This document shows, piece after piece, positions 44,791 through 55,376 of a DNA stretch of 64,000 nucleotides. The notes beneath the pieces were generated by a model. The model was not told the DNA's origin and did no database searches. It worked only from the letters and a program-made list of their open reading frames with translations. Source of the DNA: Simmondsia chinensis (lineage: Eukaryota; Streptophyta; Magnoliopsida; Caryophyllales; Simmondsiaceae); contig JAGTTD010000009.1 of the NCBI GenBank assembly GCA_018398585.1, positions 16,373,193 through 16,437,192 of the forward strand. The letters are read 5' to 3'. The position numbers were made by a program, and so were the translations under genes. The first letter of the stretch is position 1. Every line of letters starts with the position of its first letter.

Positions 44791-46508
44791 TGATGCTTTA
44801 CTTGCGACTTGCTTTAGCAAGTGCACTAAGTAGTATCAAGTAATAAAGAGTGAGTAGAGTCTCGTTCCCACAAGTATTGTGTTTGAGTAAGTACTGAATT
44901 TTTATCTAAAATCTACTGATTTTTGTTGGGTTTTATCAATTAATAAGATCCAAGGCATCCGATTTCCACCTAGTTGCATCAATATGCTTTTCTATTCTCG
45001 ATATTCAAGTTGTTATTACGTGTTGATGGTTGAAAACCCTAATTTACTAAATATTCTCTCTCGAGCAACATTTAGCATGCTCTTTTACATATTAACCCAT
45101 CACTCACGTGCATGAATTTAAATAATAAAAGAGTATTTAAAGATCTATGATTTTCACTTAAAACCACACAAATCGCGTTAATCTCTCTCGAGCATTTGCT
45201 CAATTTGTGGTGCTTATCACCTTAGCAATCATCATAAACCTCATCTCAAACTCATTACGAATCATTATGGGCCTTAAATGGTGATCAAGCATTTAAAACT
45301 CATTAAGAACAATGGCAAACACTTCAACAACGCAAGAACAAAACATTGAATATGTTGAATTAGAAATGAGCGTATATTAAAACTAGGGCTACATCGTAGC
45401 CCTGGAATAACAAAATTAGTTCATGATAAACTTAATATAAGACATATGTAGTGCAAAATTCATGAACTTAATGAAGAGAAGGATAGAAAAGAACTTGAAA
45501 ATACAAAATTTCAAACCAAACTTCTTCTTTTCTCCTTCTTCTTTCTTCCTACAAATTTCTACCTTATTTCTCTACTTTGTATTTGATTTTTCCGGATTGA
45601 ATGATGCTGAAATGCCTTAGAAGCATACCTATTTGTAGTACATAAGGTTGTAATTAAAAAAAAAAATACAAAAAATGGCAAGCTAAAAGCTCATTGCACC
45701 ACACATCTGCAGCTACTACCAATTCTGCAGGTTTGCAACTTGCTGCTGATTTCTTCATTTTTATTCCACTATGGCGGCCCACAATCAGTATTAAAATCAA
45801 CTTGAACATGTTATTGAATTTTACAAGAGGTTATTTCACTGGATTCGTCAATTTTGCCACCCAAAATTGCAAGTTGAAGTGAATTGTGAAGGCTAGTTTT
45901 TAGTATCTTCAACTTGCTATCCTTTGCTGTTTTTCTTCATTTTTTTCCAGCTTTGGCCGCCCAAAATCAGCTTTAACATAAATTATAACATGTTAATGAA
46001 GTGTACAAGAAGTTCTTTTACCTTATTTGTCCATTTTTCCACACAAAATTGTAAGTTGAAGTGAATTGTGCAGGCTTATTGTTCATTCCCTGTACTTTGC
46101 TGTTCTTGGCTGTTTTTCTTCAGATTTTTGAGCTTTGCACCACTTAAATTCAGAGTTTACATCAACTTGGACATTTTAATGTATTTTTTAATCGATCATT
46201 GCACCTGATTTGTGCATTTTGCCACCCTTTTTTGCAAGTTGAGATAAATTGTGCATGCACTTGTTGTGTTCTTTCTTTAGCCATGTAAATTGTTATGTTT
46301 TGCCCCTCTTTTTGCTTTTGTTTGGTGAATATTGCATTCAGTTGTTGATGTTGATGATAAAACCTGACATGATTTAGCACAAAATGAGTGTTTTTCCAAA
46401 GAAATGGCAATAGAAGCAAAAAGAGCAAAAGCGATAAATTTTAAGGTAAAATGGTTAGAAAAAGAACCAAAATGATATGAATACTTACATACTAACTTAG
46501 ACTTATCA
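44791..46508 (-). repeat. 5' LTR of nested Athila element (1718 bp)
   Basis: Minus strand TGATAAGTCTAAGTTAG...GTAAAGCATCA. Carries the same three ~180-bp repeats (markers near 45774, 45955, 46134). The right TSD AACTC follows at 46509. Confidence 0.88.
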
Positions 46509-46513
46509 AACTC
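46509..46513. repeat. Target-site duplication AACTC, right copy
   Basis: Second copy of the 5-bp direct repeat; copia integrase text resumes here with TPQQNG. Confidence 0.9.
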
Positions 46514-47205
46514 CTCAACAAAATGGAATGCTTGAAAGAAAAAATAGAACTCTTGAAGAAATGGCAAGAATAATGATTTGTGAAAATAACTTGCCTAAAT
46601 CTTTTTGGGACGAAGCCGTCAACACCGCTTGCTATATTTTAAATCAAGCTTTAATAAGACCAATTTTAAAGAGAACACCATATAAACTTTATAAAGGTAG
46701 AAAGCCAAACATTTCATATTTTAAACCTTTTGGGTGCAAATGCTTCATTCACAACAATTGCGAAACAAATCTTGGAAATTTTGATTCACAAGTTGATAAA
46801 AGTATTTGCATTGGACACTCTTTAACAAGCAAAGAATATAGAGTCTATAATAAAAAGACAAAGGTTGTAGAAGAGTCTATACATGTAGTTTTTGATGAAA
46901 CTAATGTCTTGTCTTTTAGAACTCCTTGTGATGACGATAATATAGCTATCAAACCAATAAACATCAAACACTCATCCAATGAGCGAGAAAAGGTTATATC
47001 TAATGCTCAAATGAATGAATCAAGAGGATATAACCAAAATGTAGAATCCAAAGAGGAAAACTTACCACGAGATTGGAAATACCTGAAGGATCACCCAACA
47101 AGTCAAATCATTGGTGATCCCTCTCAAGGTGTGAGAACTAGGCATGCATTAATGGAATATTGTCATTTAGCCGCATTCATCTCTCTTGAAGAACCCAAGA
47201 ACTAA
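46514..47205 (+). pseudogene. Ty1/copia integrase C-terminal part
   Basis: Continues the integrase broken at 39404: PQQNGMLERKNRTLEEMAR contains the catalytic glutamate, then LPKSFWDEAVNTACYILN, RTPYKLYKGRKPNISYFKPFGC and the linker with ESIHVVFDE. The frame is open from the insertion point to the stop at ~47203, about 230 codons. The insertion thus separates the first two catalytic aspartates from the glutamate by 7.1 kb. Confidence 0.9.
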
Positions 47206-48715
47206 AAGAGGCTCTTAATGACGCAAATTGGATAATGGCAATGGAGGAAGAGCTCAACCAATTCAAGAGAAGTGATGTATGGGAACTTGTAGATAGACCC
47301 TAAGATCATCAAGTCATAGGTACCAAGTGGGTCTACCGCAACAAGAAGGATGAGGAAGGTAACGTGGTAAGAAATAAGGCAAGGTCGGTAGCTAAAGGCT
47401 ATAACTAAGAAGAAGGTATAGACTTTGAGGAGACCTTTGCTCCCGTTGCTAGGCTAAAAGCTATTAGACTCTTATGTGCATTTGCTTCATTTAAAGATTT
47501 CAAACTTTTTCAAATGGATGTTAAAATTGCATTTTTAAATGGTCTTATTGAAGACGAGGTTTATATTGAACAACCACCCGGATTTGAGGATGACAAATTT
47601 CCAAATCATGTTTTCAAACTCAAAAGGCATTCTATGGATTGAAACAAGCTCCAACTTGGGATGAGAGATTGAGTTCCTTTTTAATGCAAAATGGATTTTC
47701 AAGAGGAAAAGTTGACACCACACTTTTTATCAAACACTCTAAACATGATATTCTTGTCGTACAAATTTATGTTGATGGTATAGTGTTTGGTGCTACTAAT
47801 CCATCTCTTTGTGAAAAATTTGCAAATCTTATGAGTAGGGAATTCGAAATGAGTATGATAGAAGAACTCAACTACTTCCTTGGATTACAAATCAAGCAGG
47901 GCAAGGAAGGAATTTTCATCAACCAAGCCAAGTACATAAAGGAAATGCTCAAGAAATTTGGCAGGAAAAATTCTAAGGCAATAGCAACACCAATGAGCTC
48001 AACTCTTAAGTTAGATATGGATGAAAAAGGTAAAAAGGTGGACCAAAAGCTATATCGAGGTATGATTAGATCCCTTCTTTAACTTACTACTAGTAGACCT
48101 GATATATTGTTCAGTGTATGTTTATGTGCTAGATTTCAAGCATGTCCCAAGGAATCTCCTCTATGTGCCGTAAAAAGAATATTTCGATACCTAGTTGGTA
48201 CTCCTACTTTAGGCATATTTTACCCTAAATGTGATTTCTTTGATTTAGTTGGATATAGTGATGCTGATTTTGCCGGATATAAAGTGAACCGAAAATCGAC
48301 AAGTGGTACTTATCAATTCCTTGGTCACGCTTTGGTATCATGGTTTAGCAAAAAGCAAAATTTCGTTGCTTTGTCCACTGCTGAGGCCTAATATGTTGCA
48401 TGTGGTAGTTGTTGTGCTCAAACGTTATGGTTAATGCACCAATTAAATGACTATGGCATTCATATTGACCATGCTCCCATAATGTGTGATAACACTAGTG
48501 CTATATGCCTAACTAAAATCCCGGCTCAACATTCAAGAACAAAGCATATTGAGGTTCGACATCATTTTATTCATGATCATGTACTCAAAGGAGATGTCAT
48601 CATAAAACTTATTCCCACCAATGACCAATTAGCGGACATTTTTACTAAACCTCTAGGTGAAGAAATCTTTTGCAACATTAGAAGTAAAATTGGCATGTGT
48701 AATCTATCATCTTGA
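47206..48715 (+). pseudogene. Ty1/copia reverse transcriptase and RNase H
   Basis: RT blocks: EALNDANWIMAMEEEL, VIGTKWVYRNKKDE, EETFAPVARLKAIR, FQMDVKIAFLNG, then after a frameshift near 47635 QAPTWDERL and IYVDGIVFGA, where the catalytic YVDD has become YVDG. Stops at ~47302, ~47406 and ~48080. RNase H: DILFSVCLCARFQ, GYSDADFAGY, KSTSGTYQFLG, SWFSKKQNFVALSTAEA, MCDNTSAICLTK and HIEVRHHFIHDHV, ending LADIFTKPLG; stops at ~48389. The polymerase is dead by the D-to-G change alone. Confidence 0.9.
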
Positions 48716-49372
48716 CCTTGATGGCATACATGAGTCATTTGCATTTAATATTGAGTTTTAATACTCATCATGAAAGAGATCTAATGGACCAAGTATTATT
48801 ATCCAATTCATGGATATAGGAACTTGGACCAACTTTTAAAAATATAAAAAAAGAAAAACACAAACACAGAGAAACATAGCGCAGTTCTGCCTTCTGTGTG
48901 TCATCACACAAAAAAAAAGAACCTTTTTTTTTCTTTCACATCCCAATTTTAACCCCTCTTCATTCATCTTCAACACACACACTCTCTCTCTCTCTCGCTC
49001 AAATCCTAACACTTTTCTTTCAAATTTTCTCCAAAAACCATCATTTTTCTTCAAATTTCTTCCAAATTTTTACAAGAAATCAAGTTTCTAACTACATTTC
49101 AACATCAAAACCTTCAATTTTTATCAAAAAACTCATCTTTTCCACAAACCCTAACCCAAACCCGAAACCCACACAACTTTTGCTCATATTTGTTGGTTCT
49201 TCTTCCCTTTTCTTCATTTTCAAGTTAAAAACACTCTACTTTCACTAGCATTACATTTTCTTTCACAACCTCATTTCTTTTTAAAAAAACCCTAACTGAC
49301 CTTCGATTTTTTTTTTCCCTTTGATTTTTCCTCTTTTCTTCCAAATCTCATCAAATTTATTCATCAGTGGGT
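48716..49372 (+). other. Copia 3' region between pol and downstream ORF
   Basis: Non-coding. Contains CA and CT runs (48973-49000) and long pyrimidine-rich stretches. No polypurine tract or LTR is seen before the next coding fragment. Confidence 0.5.
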
Positions 49373-49870
49373 CGTAAAACTATAGCCAAGAAGAGATCTG
49401 GACACACTGAAGGGGCTTCTTCTTCTTCTTGAGGACCTATCTCGGTAAATTTCTCTAACCCCTTTCTTGAAAAGGAGGTATTATTCGGTAGATTCGTTGA
49501 CTGGACTTGGATTAGGACTTATAACTTGGGAGAATTATTTTCTCTATTTGAAGGATTAGGTTAGACTGAAATTTTGTCTATAAAGGAATCGATATATCCG
49601 GAATTAGTAAGAGAATTTTATTTTAACTTAAATATTTCTAAAACTATTCCTTTAGAACTATTCTCTGTTATTTCACGTCGAGAAATCAAACTTACTGCTA
49701 CTTATATAAATGATTTGCTTGGTTTTAATTTTAATATAGAGGACGACTTTAATTTTCCCATAACCTCCACCAATTCTCGCTCCCCGAACCTATCCGACAC
49801 TCCCTACTTAGACAAGTTTGGGGTGATATACCAATTTCCAAACCAACAAGGCCTAACTCAAATGATCAAC
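49373..49870 (+). pseudogene. 'Putative plant transposon protein'-like fragment downstream of copia pol
   Basis: Frame text: GRKTIAKKRSGH, a serine run, PFLEKEVLFGRFVDW, stop at ~49560, then SIYPELVREFYFNLNIS, FSVISRREIKLTATYINDLLGFNFN. The block 'YPELVREFY.NL...I.LT...I..LLG' matches my memory of the plant domain Transposase_32 (PF20167), common in plant repeat-derived proteins. The likely start codon before GRKT reads GTG, perhaps a decayed ATG. It ends in sequence taken over by a chromovirus remnant at ~49870. It occupies the post-pol position where some copia elements have an extra ORF, but linkage to this element is inferred from position only. Confidence 0.6.
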
Positions 49871-51239
49871 TTACAGTTGGTTTGGACTTCGAAGAGGATA
49901 TTTTAGTGGTCAATGTAGTTGTTAGAAGGAAAGGGAAGGTTTACATTGGCATCTCTTCTAATTTAAGGAAGCAAATCATTTTGGCATTTCATAAATCAGC
50001 TATGGGAGGTCATTACGGCATTGAGGGTACCTATAAGAGACTCAGCAGTACTTCTATTGGCCCGGAATGAAGATAGAGGTGATATATTTGTTTCAGGTCT
50101 GCATGGCTTGTTAGCAAATGAAAAGTGATCACACTCAGAGCCCAGGGTTGCTTCAACAATTGCAAATTCCAGACAGAGCTTGGCAACATATAAGCATGGA
50201 TTTCATAGAAGTTTTGCCTAAGTGTGAAGGGAAGGAGATCATTTGGGTGGTCGTACATCGATTCCCAAAATTTTCTCACTTGATTGGTCTTAGCCATCCA
50301 ATTATAGCTGAAAGGTTGGCTAAAATCTCCTTGGATAACATTTATAAACTTCATGGGCTGCCTCAGTCAATTATGTCAGATCGAGATAGGTTGTTCACTT
50401 GTAATTTCTGGCAAGAATTGTACTTGTTACTTGGATCCAAATTAGCCTTGAGCTCTTCTTAACACCAATAGTAGGATGGGCAAATTGAGAGAGGGAATCA
50501 ATGTGTTGAGCAATATTTGAGAAACATGACTTTCCTTCATCCTAAGCACTAGCATTAGTGGTTAACCTTGGTAGAGTTCTAGTACAATACACATGCTCAC
50601 TCTTCCTTATGAAAAACCCCATTCAAAGCTTTATATGGGTATGTTCCACCTTTTCCAATCCTTACTCAGAGGGCAACTACAATAGTGACAGTGGTGTCTG
50701 ACTCAGTGGGTCAAAGGAAGCAACTGATGCAACAACTCAGGGATGACCTACAGGTGGCCTAATTAAGAATGAAGTTCTTTGCAAATAAGAAAAGGAGTGA
50801 CAAAACCTTCAAGGTTGGAGACATGGTGCACTTGAAATTACAGCTATATCGATAATCATCAGTGGCTATACACAAAAATGTCAAGTTGTGTGCTAGATAC
50901 TTTTGTCCAGAGAAAGTTCTTGAGAAATTGGGCAATGTAGCGTACAAATTGGAGTTACCACCAAAGGCCAGCATTCATCCTGTATTTCTTATTTCGTTGC
51001 TGAAGAAGCATATGGCTGAAGGCAGCATGAGCTCATCTTACCCTCTAGTAGCTTCTTTTGATGGTTTAATTTTGTAGGAACCCCTTGCAGTCTTAGAGAC
51101 CCGTGTGGAACAACTCAACAACAAACCAGTGGAGCAAGTTATGATTCAATGGGCCTATCTTAGAGTCGAAGATGCAACCTGGGAGGACAAAAACATCATT
51201 AGAAGCCAGTTACCTTCTTCCAATTCTTGAGGCAGGAAT
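49871..51239 (+). pseudogene. Chromovirus integrase and chromodomain remnant
   Basis: Begins within the RNase H-integrase linker (GKVYIGISSNLRKQIIL, GGHYGIEGTYKRL). Integrase core 50118-50462: MDFIEVLPKCEGK, IIWVVVHRF (canonical VVVDRF, D to H), IMSDRDRLF, then scrambled to ~50860. Integrase C-terminus 50862-51077 (KLELPPKASIHPVF, SLLKKHMAEG). Chromodomain ~51080-51229 (EQVMIQWAYLRVEDATWED), well conserved apart from a stop at its start. Upstream gag, PR and RT are absent. Confidence 0.85.
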
Positions 51240-51258
51240 GGTTTTAAGGGAGGGATAT

Positions 51259-51599
51259 TGTCATGAGTGTAGTTGTTTATGGATCAATTTTATTATAGTT
51301 AATAATTCCATGCTAAATTTCTCGGTTGTAAGCTGGTATTTGCTGTTGGCTCCAAATTGTAGTGTAAATTATTATAAGTCGGTTAGTTAATTGTGTCTTG
51401 ATGCATTGCATTCTTTAGCCGCCTTTGGCTAGTTTTAGTGGTAGAAGTAATTGTTTGATTCCTTTGTAAGATTCATTCAAGGAAAATATCAATCTACTTC
51501 TCTTTTGGATTCTCTTTTATTATCTCTCAATCCCTCTATTCTGTATGAATCTCTTTCTCTCTCCTAGGTTCTGATTCAAGTTCTGCTTAAATCATAACA
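51259..51599 (+). repeat. Chromovirus 3' LTR (341 bp)
   Basis: Preceded by the polypurine tract TTAAGGGAGGGATAT; starts TGTCATGAGTGTAG and ends TAAATCATAACA. Related at both ends to the LTRs at 22443 and 62474. The PMD-like sequence starts at once after it. Confidence 0.87.
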
Positions 51600-52600
51600 T
51601 TGTGCTTCTGCTTGTTTTGGTTAAACAAGTTTTTTTTTTCACAAACTCTTGTAACTTACTCCTTAAGTTCCTCAGCACCATGGCCATTATCCTAGCTTTT
51701 AGTAATGGCCCTTCATCCTTGGGACCATTGTTTTTTGGCCCAGGTATATCGTTTCCTTGGAGACATCATAGCCAAAAACTATGGTATCCATGTAGGTGGT
51801 CCTTTGTGGCTAGTCCAACTTTGGCTCAAACCTATTTCTCGTAGTTGTGCCCAAGAGGCCCTTACTCTCCCATAGGTGAGGGGGGTTTCTTGCGTGGTGA
51901 GTAGTTTGCTCGCTGTGAGGTCCAACTACCCCAAGAATGGTCATTTGACCAATGCCTATGGAGATAGATGTTCCCTCTGGAGGGGCAAGGGACTCAATGG
52001 ACTCCTATCAAGAGAAGAAATATTGGTCCTAGATGGTTTACGAAACTGGACCAATACAATGATGTCTCAGTGGACATCAGCTCCCAAATCAAACTAGAAA
52101 TCGTATGCTACCTCGATTTGTTGTTTTATCACTAGACTCACCTTGATGTAGGGACATATAGGCTTGGGTTCTTCGTAAGGCAATTTTGTATGGACCTAGA
52201 TGTTCCTTTTGAAAGCTTGAGGACCAAGAACCTCTGGTGGGCCAAGAAGACTTCTCTTCAACCTATCCAGCTTCCAAAGCCTCATGATTTAAGCTAGGAA
52301 GTCAGATCCCTTTATGGGTATCTTGTGTCTTGTAGGTACATTTCATGTGCCACGCTAAAATTTTTAGTTTGGTACCAAGCCAATTTGTCCTCTTTGGAGG
52401 CCAGAGGTGCCAAGCAATATTTCATGCCCTTGTCTGAGCTTGCAAGTCCCATCTTAGGAAGAAGCCTTCCAATCATTATCAAGCCAACCTGTAGAAGGAA
52501 AAATCATGTATGAAACCACTTTTTAAGCATACTTCAGTCTTTTTTGTGGTTTGAACATAAACTGATCACTATTCCTTTCTTATTACACCGGAAGGTAGAA
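51600..52600 (+). pseudogene. Plant mobile domain (PMD)-like gene fragment
   Basis: With two frame changes the plus strand reads LAQVYRFLGDIIAKNYGIHV and GGPLWLVQLWL followed by an ALTLPIGEGG-like stretch, and near 52540 LWFEHKLITIPF. This resembles the plant mobile domain (PF10536, aminotransferase-like), known from the host proteins MAIN/MAIL1 and from transposon-carried relatives. At least six stops are present. A second piece of compatible character, the coiled-coil C-terminus typical of many PMD proteins, lies at 57441-57830 beyond two chromovirus remnants. Whether this was a host gene or element cargo cannot be settled here. Confidence 0.6.
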
Positions 52601-53756
52601 GGCTCTCTATCAGTGAGTGTGGATACTCTTAAGGTGAAGGGAAACTTCCTTGGTTCTTCCTCCGCACGAACTACACAGCCTAGCATTAGGAGTGGCAGCC
52701 TTGATGATAAGAAGCCTTAGCATTTATGTTATAAATGCAATCAGAAGTACTTCTTTGGTCACAAGTGTGATCCAAAGTATTTGATGACAGTCATTGGGGA
52801 GGAGAATGTGGATGAAGAGCCAGATGATGAGGTTCTTCAGGAGCCACACTCAATGGAAGAAGGTATTGACGCGGATAATGACAATTCTGTGGAGATCTCA
52901 ATGAAGGCTCTAACCGGTACTGTTCACACAACACCATTAGATTCAAGGTTGTTGCAGGTCAGCAACCATTACTGATACTCATTGACAACGGGAGTACACT
53001 CAGCTTTATTGATCCTAAGGTGGTGCGAGCTGTGGGGCCAGAAAATCATCAAAACTAACCCTCTGGCAGTTACGGTAGCTGATGGAAATTCACTCCTCAC
53101 ACACACTAAATGTAAGAACTTCAACTGGAAGATGCAAGGACATAAGTTTGTTTATGACTTTTGACTCTTAAGGTTGGGAGGCTGCGATATGGTGTTAAGG
53201 GTGGATTGGATGAAGTCATACAGTCCAATACTCTTTGATTTTTTGCAGTTGGCAGTAACCTTTGAGAAGGATGGACACCAGGTGAAGTTGCAGGGCATAG
53301 TCGAGTAAGGCCAGCTTCAATTTATAAAGGGCAAGTAGTTACAGAAGGTTCTCAAGAAGAGTGATTATCATTGGGTAGGACAACTCTACCTAATTACTCC
53401 TGCTGAAGAATCGGATCATGCTGCTGCCAAGGTTCCTTTGGATGCTTTGTTGGACCAATTCCGGTATTTGTTTGAGCAGCCAGAGGAATTGCCTCCAAGA
53501 AGGGCACTTGATCACTCTATTCCTCTCAAAGAGGGGTCTAATCCAGTTAATCTACGCCCTTACAAATACCCCCATTCTCAGAAAGATGAGATCGACCGGC
53601 AAGTTGATGAACTGCTAAGAACTAAGTTCGTAAGGCTTAGCCACAGCCCCTTTGCATCTCCGGTGATTTTGGTGAAGAAGAAAGATGGAACATCAAGAAG
53701 TGTGTTGATTATAGGAAATTGAACTCCCTTACAGTCAAAGACAAGTTTCCAATCAC
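52601..53756 (+). pseudogene. Chromovirus gag end, protease and RT start (remnant A)
   Basis: Gag end with CYKCNQKYFFGHKC (~52732-52772) and LMTVIGEENVDEE, then VEISMKALTGT. Protease with LLILRW-type out-of-frame text; in frame the motif reads IDNGSTLSFIDPKVV (D-S-G changed to D-N-G) near 52980-53020, then LAVTVADGNS and a stop at ~53161. From 53438: LFEQPEELPPRRALDHSIPL, YKYPHSQKDEIDRQV and [13 protein letters not shown], the start of RT. RT breaks off at ~53756 in KDKFPI, fused to remnant B's protease. Confidence 0.85.
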
Positions 53757-55376
53757 GGTAGCGGGACTCATAGCACAATCCGAATCAAAGGGAAGGCTGG
53801 AAAAAGGTCTATCATAATCCTCATTGATAGTGGCAGCACCGATAGCTTTGTTGATCCTAAAGTGGTCAAGAAAGTCGGTCATGAAGCGATAAAAACTTAT
53901 CCCCTTGCTGTTACTATGGGTGTTGGGAAATCTGTGATGACTCAAAACAAGTGCCAAGGGTTCTATTGGTATATGCAGGACCGCAAATTCAGTTACGATT
54001 TTAGAATCCTTCCTTTGGGAGGGTGTGATATGGTGCTTGGGGTCGATTGGATGAGATCTTACAGCCTAGTATTGTTTGATTTTGCTAATCTCACGGTTTC
54101 CTTTGAAGCACAAGGCTCTAAGGTTACATTGCAAGGAATGGCAGAGCGAGCTCATTTGCAAGTAATGAAAGGAAGTAAGTTAAAGAAGGGAATTAAGAAG
54201 TGTGCATTTCAATGGGTAGGACAGCTGTTTGCTATAGCTCCTACTGAAATGGTGAGCATTACCGAGCTAGAAGTGTAGGCAGTGATCAATGAGTTTGAGG
54301 ATTTGCTCGAGGTGCCCAAGTCCTTACCTCCCAAGAGGAGTTTAGATCATGTTATCCCCCCCAAAAGTGATGTAGAACCTATGAGGCTTAGACCATACAA
54401 ATATTCACATGCTCAGAGGTCGGAAATTGAGAAGCAAGTGGATGATTTACCCAAGACCAACTTTTGATTTGCCTCTCCGGTTATTCTTGTCAAAAAGAAG
54501 ATGGCACGACTCGAATGTGTGTTGATTATAGGCAGCTTAATTCTATGATAGTAAAGGACAAGTTTCCTATACCAGTTATAGATGATTTGCTTGATGAGTT
54601 GTGTGGAGCTCAAGTCTTTTCCAAGTTGGATCTACGGCAAAGCTATCATCAAATTAGAGTGGTGGAGCAAGATGTGTACAAGACAGCATTCCGGACACAC
54701 CATGGACACTTTGAGTTTGTAGTCATGCCCTTTGGCTTGACAAATACCCCGGCTACATTCCAAGCTCTCATGAACAATGACTTCAAGGAATTTCTTGGGA
54801 AACTTGTGTTAGTCTTCTTTGATGGCATCCTGGTTTATAGTGCATCCTTTGAGGAGCATTTGCGGCATTTGAGGGAAGTGTTCTTGGTCATGCCTGAGCA
54901 CAAGTTGTATGCTATGTTGGCCAAATGTTCTTTTGCTCAAACTCATTTGGAATACCTTGGCCATGTGATTTCTTGTGAAGGGGTTTCCACTGATCCCTCA
55001 AAATTCCAAGCCATGAGGGAATGGCCTGTTCCGGTAACTTTGAAGCAATTGAGGGGATTTTTGGGATTAACAGGGTATTACCGCAAGTTTGTAGCAGGGT
55101 ATGGAGCTATGGCAAAACCACTCACATACTTGTTGAAGAAAGATGCTTTCATTTGGTCGGATGAAGCCCAGATTGCTTTGGAAGCTCTTAAGGCAGCTAT
55201 GTGCAGAGCACCTGTTTTGGCCATGCCCGATTTTACTTGAAGCTTTGTATTGGAGACTGATGCTTGTGGAAGTGGTGTTGGGGCAGTGTTGTCTCAAGAA
55301 GGAAGGCCTAGCTTATCTCAGCCAGGCATTGAGTGTAAAACACTAAGCACTCTCCACATATGAGAAGGAGTATCTC
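53757..55376 (+). pseudogene. Chromovirus protease, RT and RNase H start (remnant B)
   Basis: Enters in the protease at GSGTHSTIRIKGKAG; IILIDSGSTDSFVDPKVVKKVG keeps the catalytic D-S-G, and GCDMVLGVDWMRSYS closes the domain. Linker 54282-54467 (VPKSLPPKRSLDHVIP). RT is open 54464-55240: [44 protein letters not shown], then [11 protein letters not shown] where FFDD has become FFDG, and [30 protein letters not shown] stop at 55238 and a frameshift in the start of RNase H (LETDACGSGVGAVL) follow. Confidence 0.88.

Larger units (their letters stand above)
39410..46508 (-). mobile_element. Minus-strand Athila-type element nested in copia integrase
   Basis: 7099 bp. On the minus strand: 5' LTR (46508-44791), tRNA-Asp-type primer site, gag remnant, 3' UTR with tandem repeats, polypurine tract, 3' LTR (41212-39410). 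TG...CA termini and a perfect TSD AACTC. The internal region is only ~3.6 kb; protease, RT, RNase H and integrase are absent, so it is a deletion derivative needing help in trans. Confidence 0.92.

Noticed and set aside
36805..48715. Autonomous, active copia element
   Set aside because: Multiple gag stops, frameshifts, YVDG instead of YVDD, interrupted integrase and no 3' LTR.
48898..49248. 116-codon plus-strand ORF rich in F, S and T
   Set aside because: Composition follows directly from a pyrimidine-rich tract with CT/CA runs; no domain or conserved pattern.
48716..49900. 3' LTR of the copia element that starts at 35277
   Set aside because: Nothing resembling TGTTGGCCTTAAAGCC or the rest of the 1470-bp LTR recurs before the chromovirus sequence begins.
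49574..50070. Fusion gene of the transposon-domain fragment with integrase
   Set aside because: The two frames overlap at the junction of two different elements and each is truncated there; no continuous frame joins the recognised domains.
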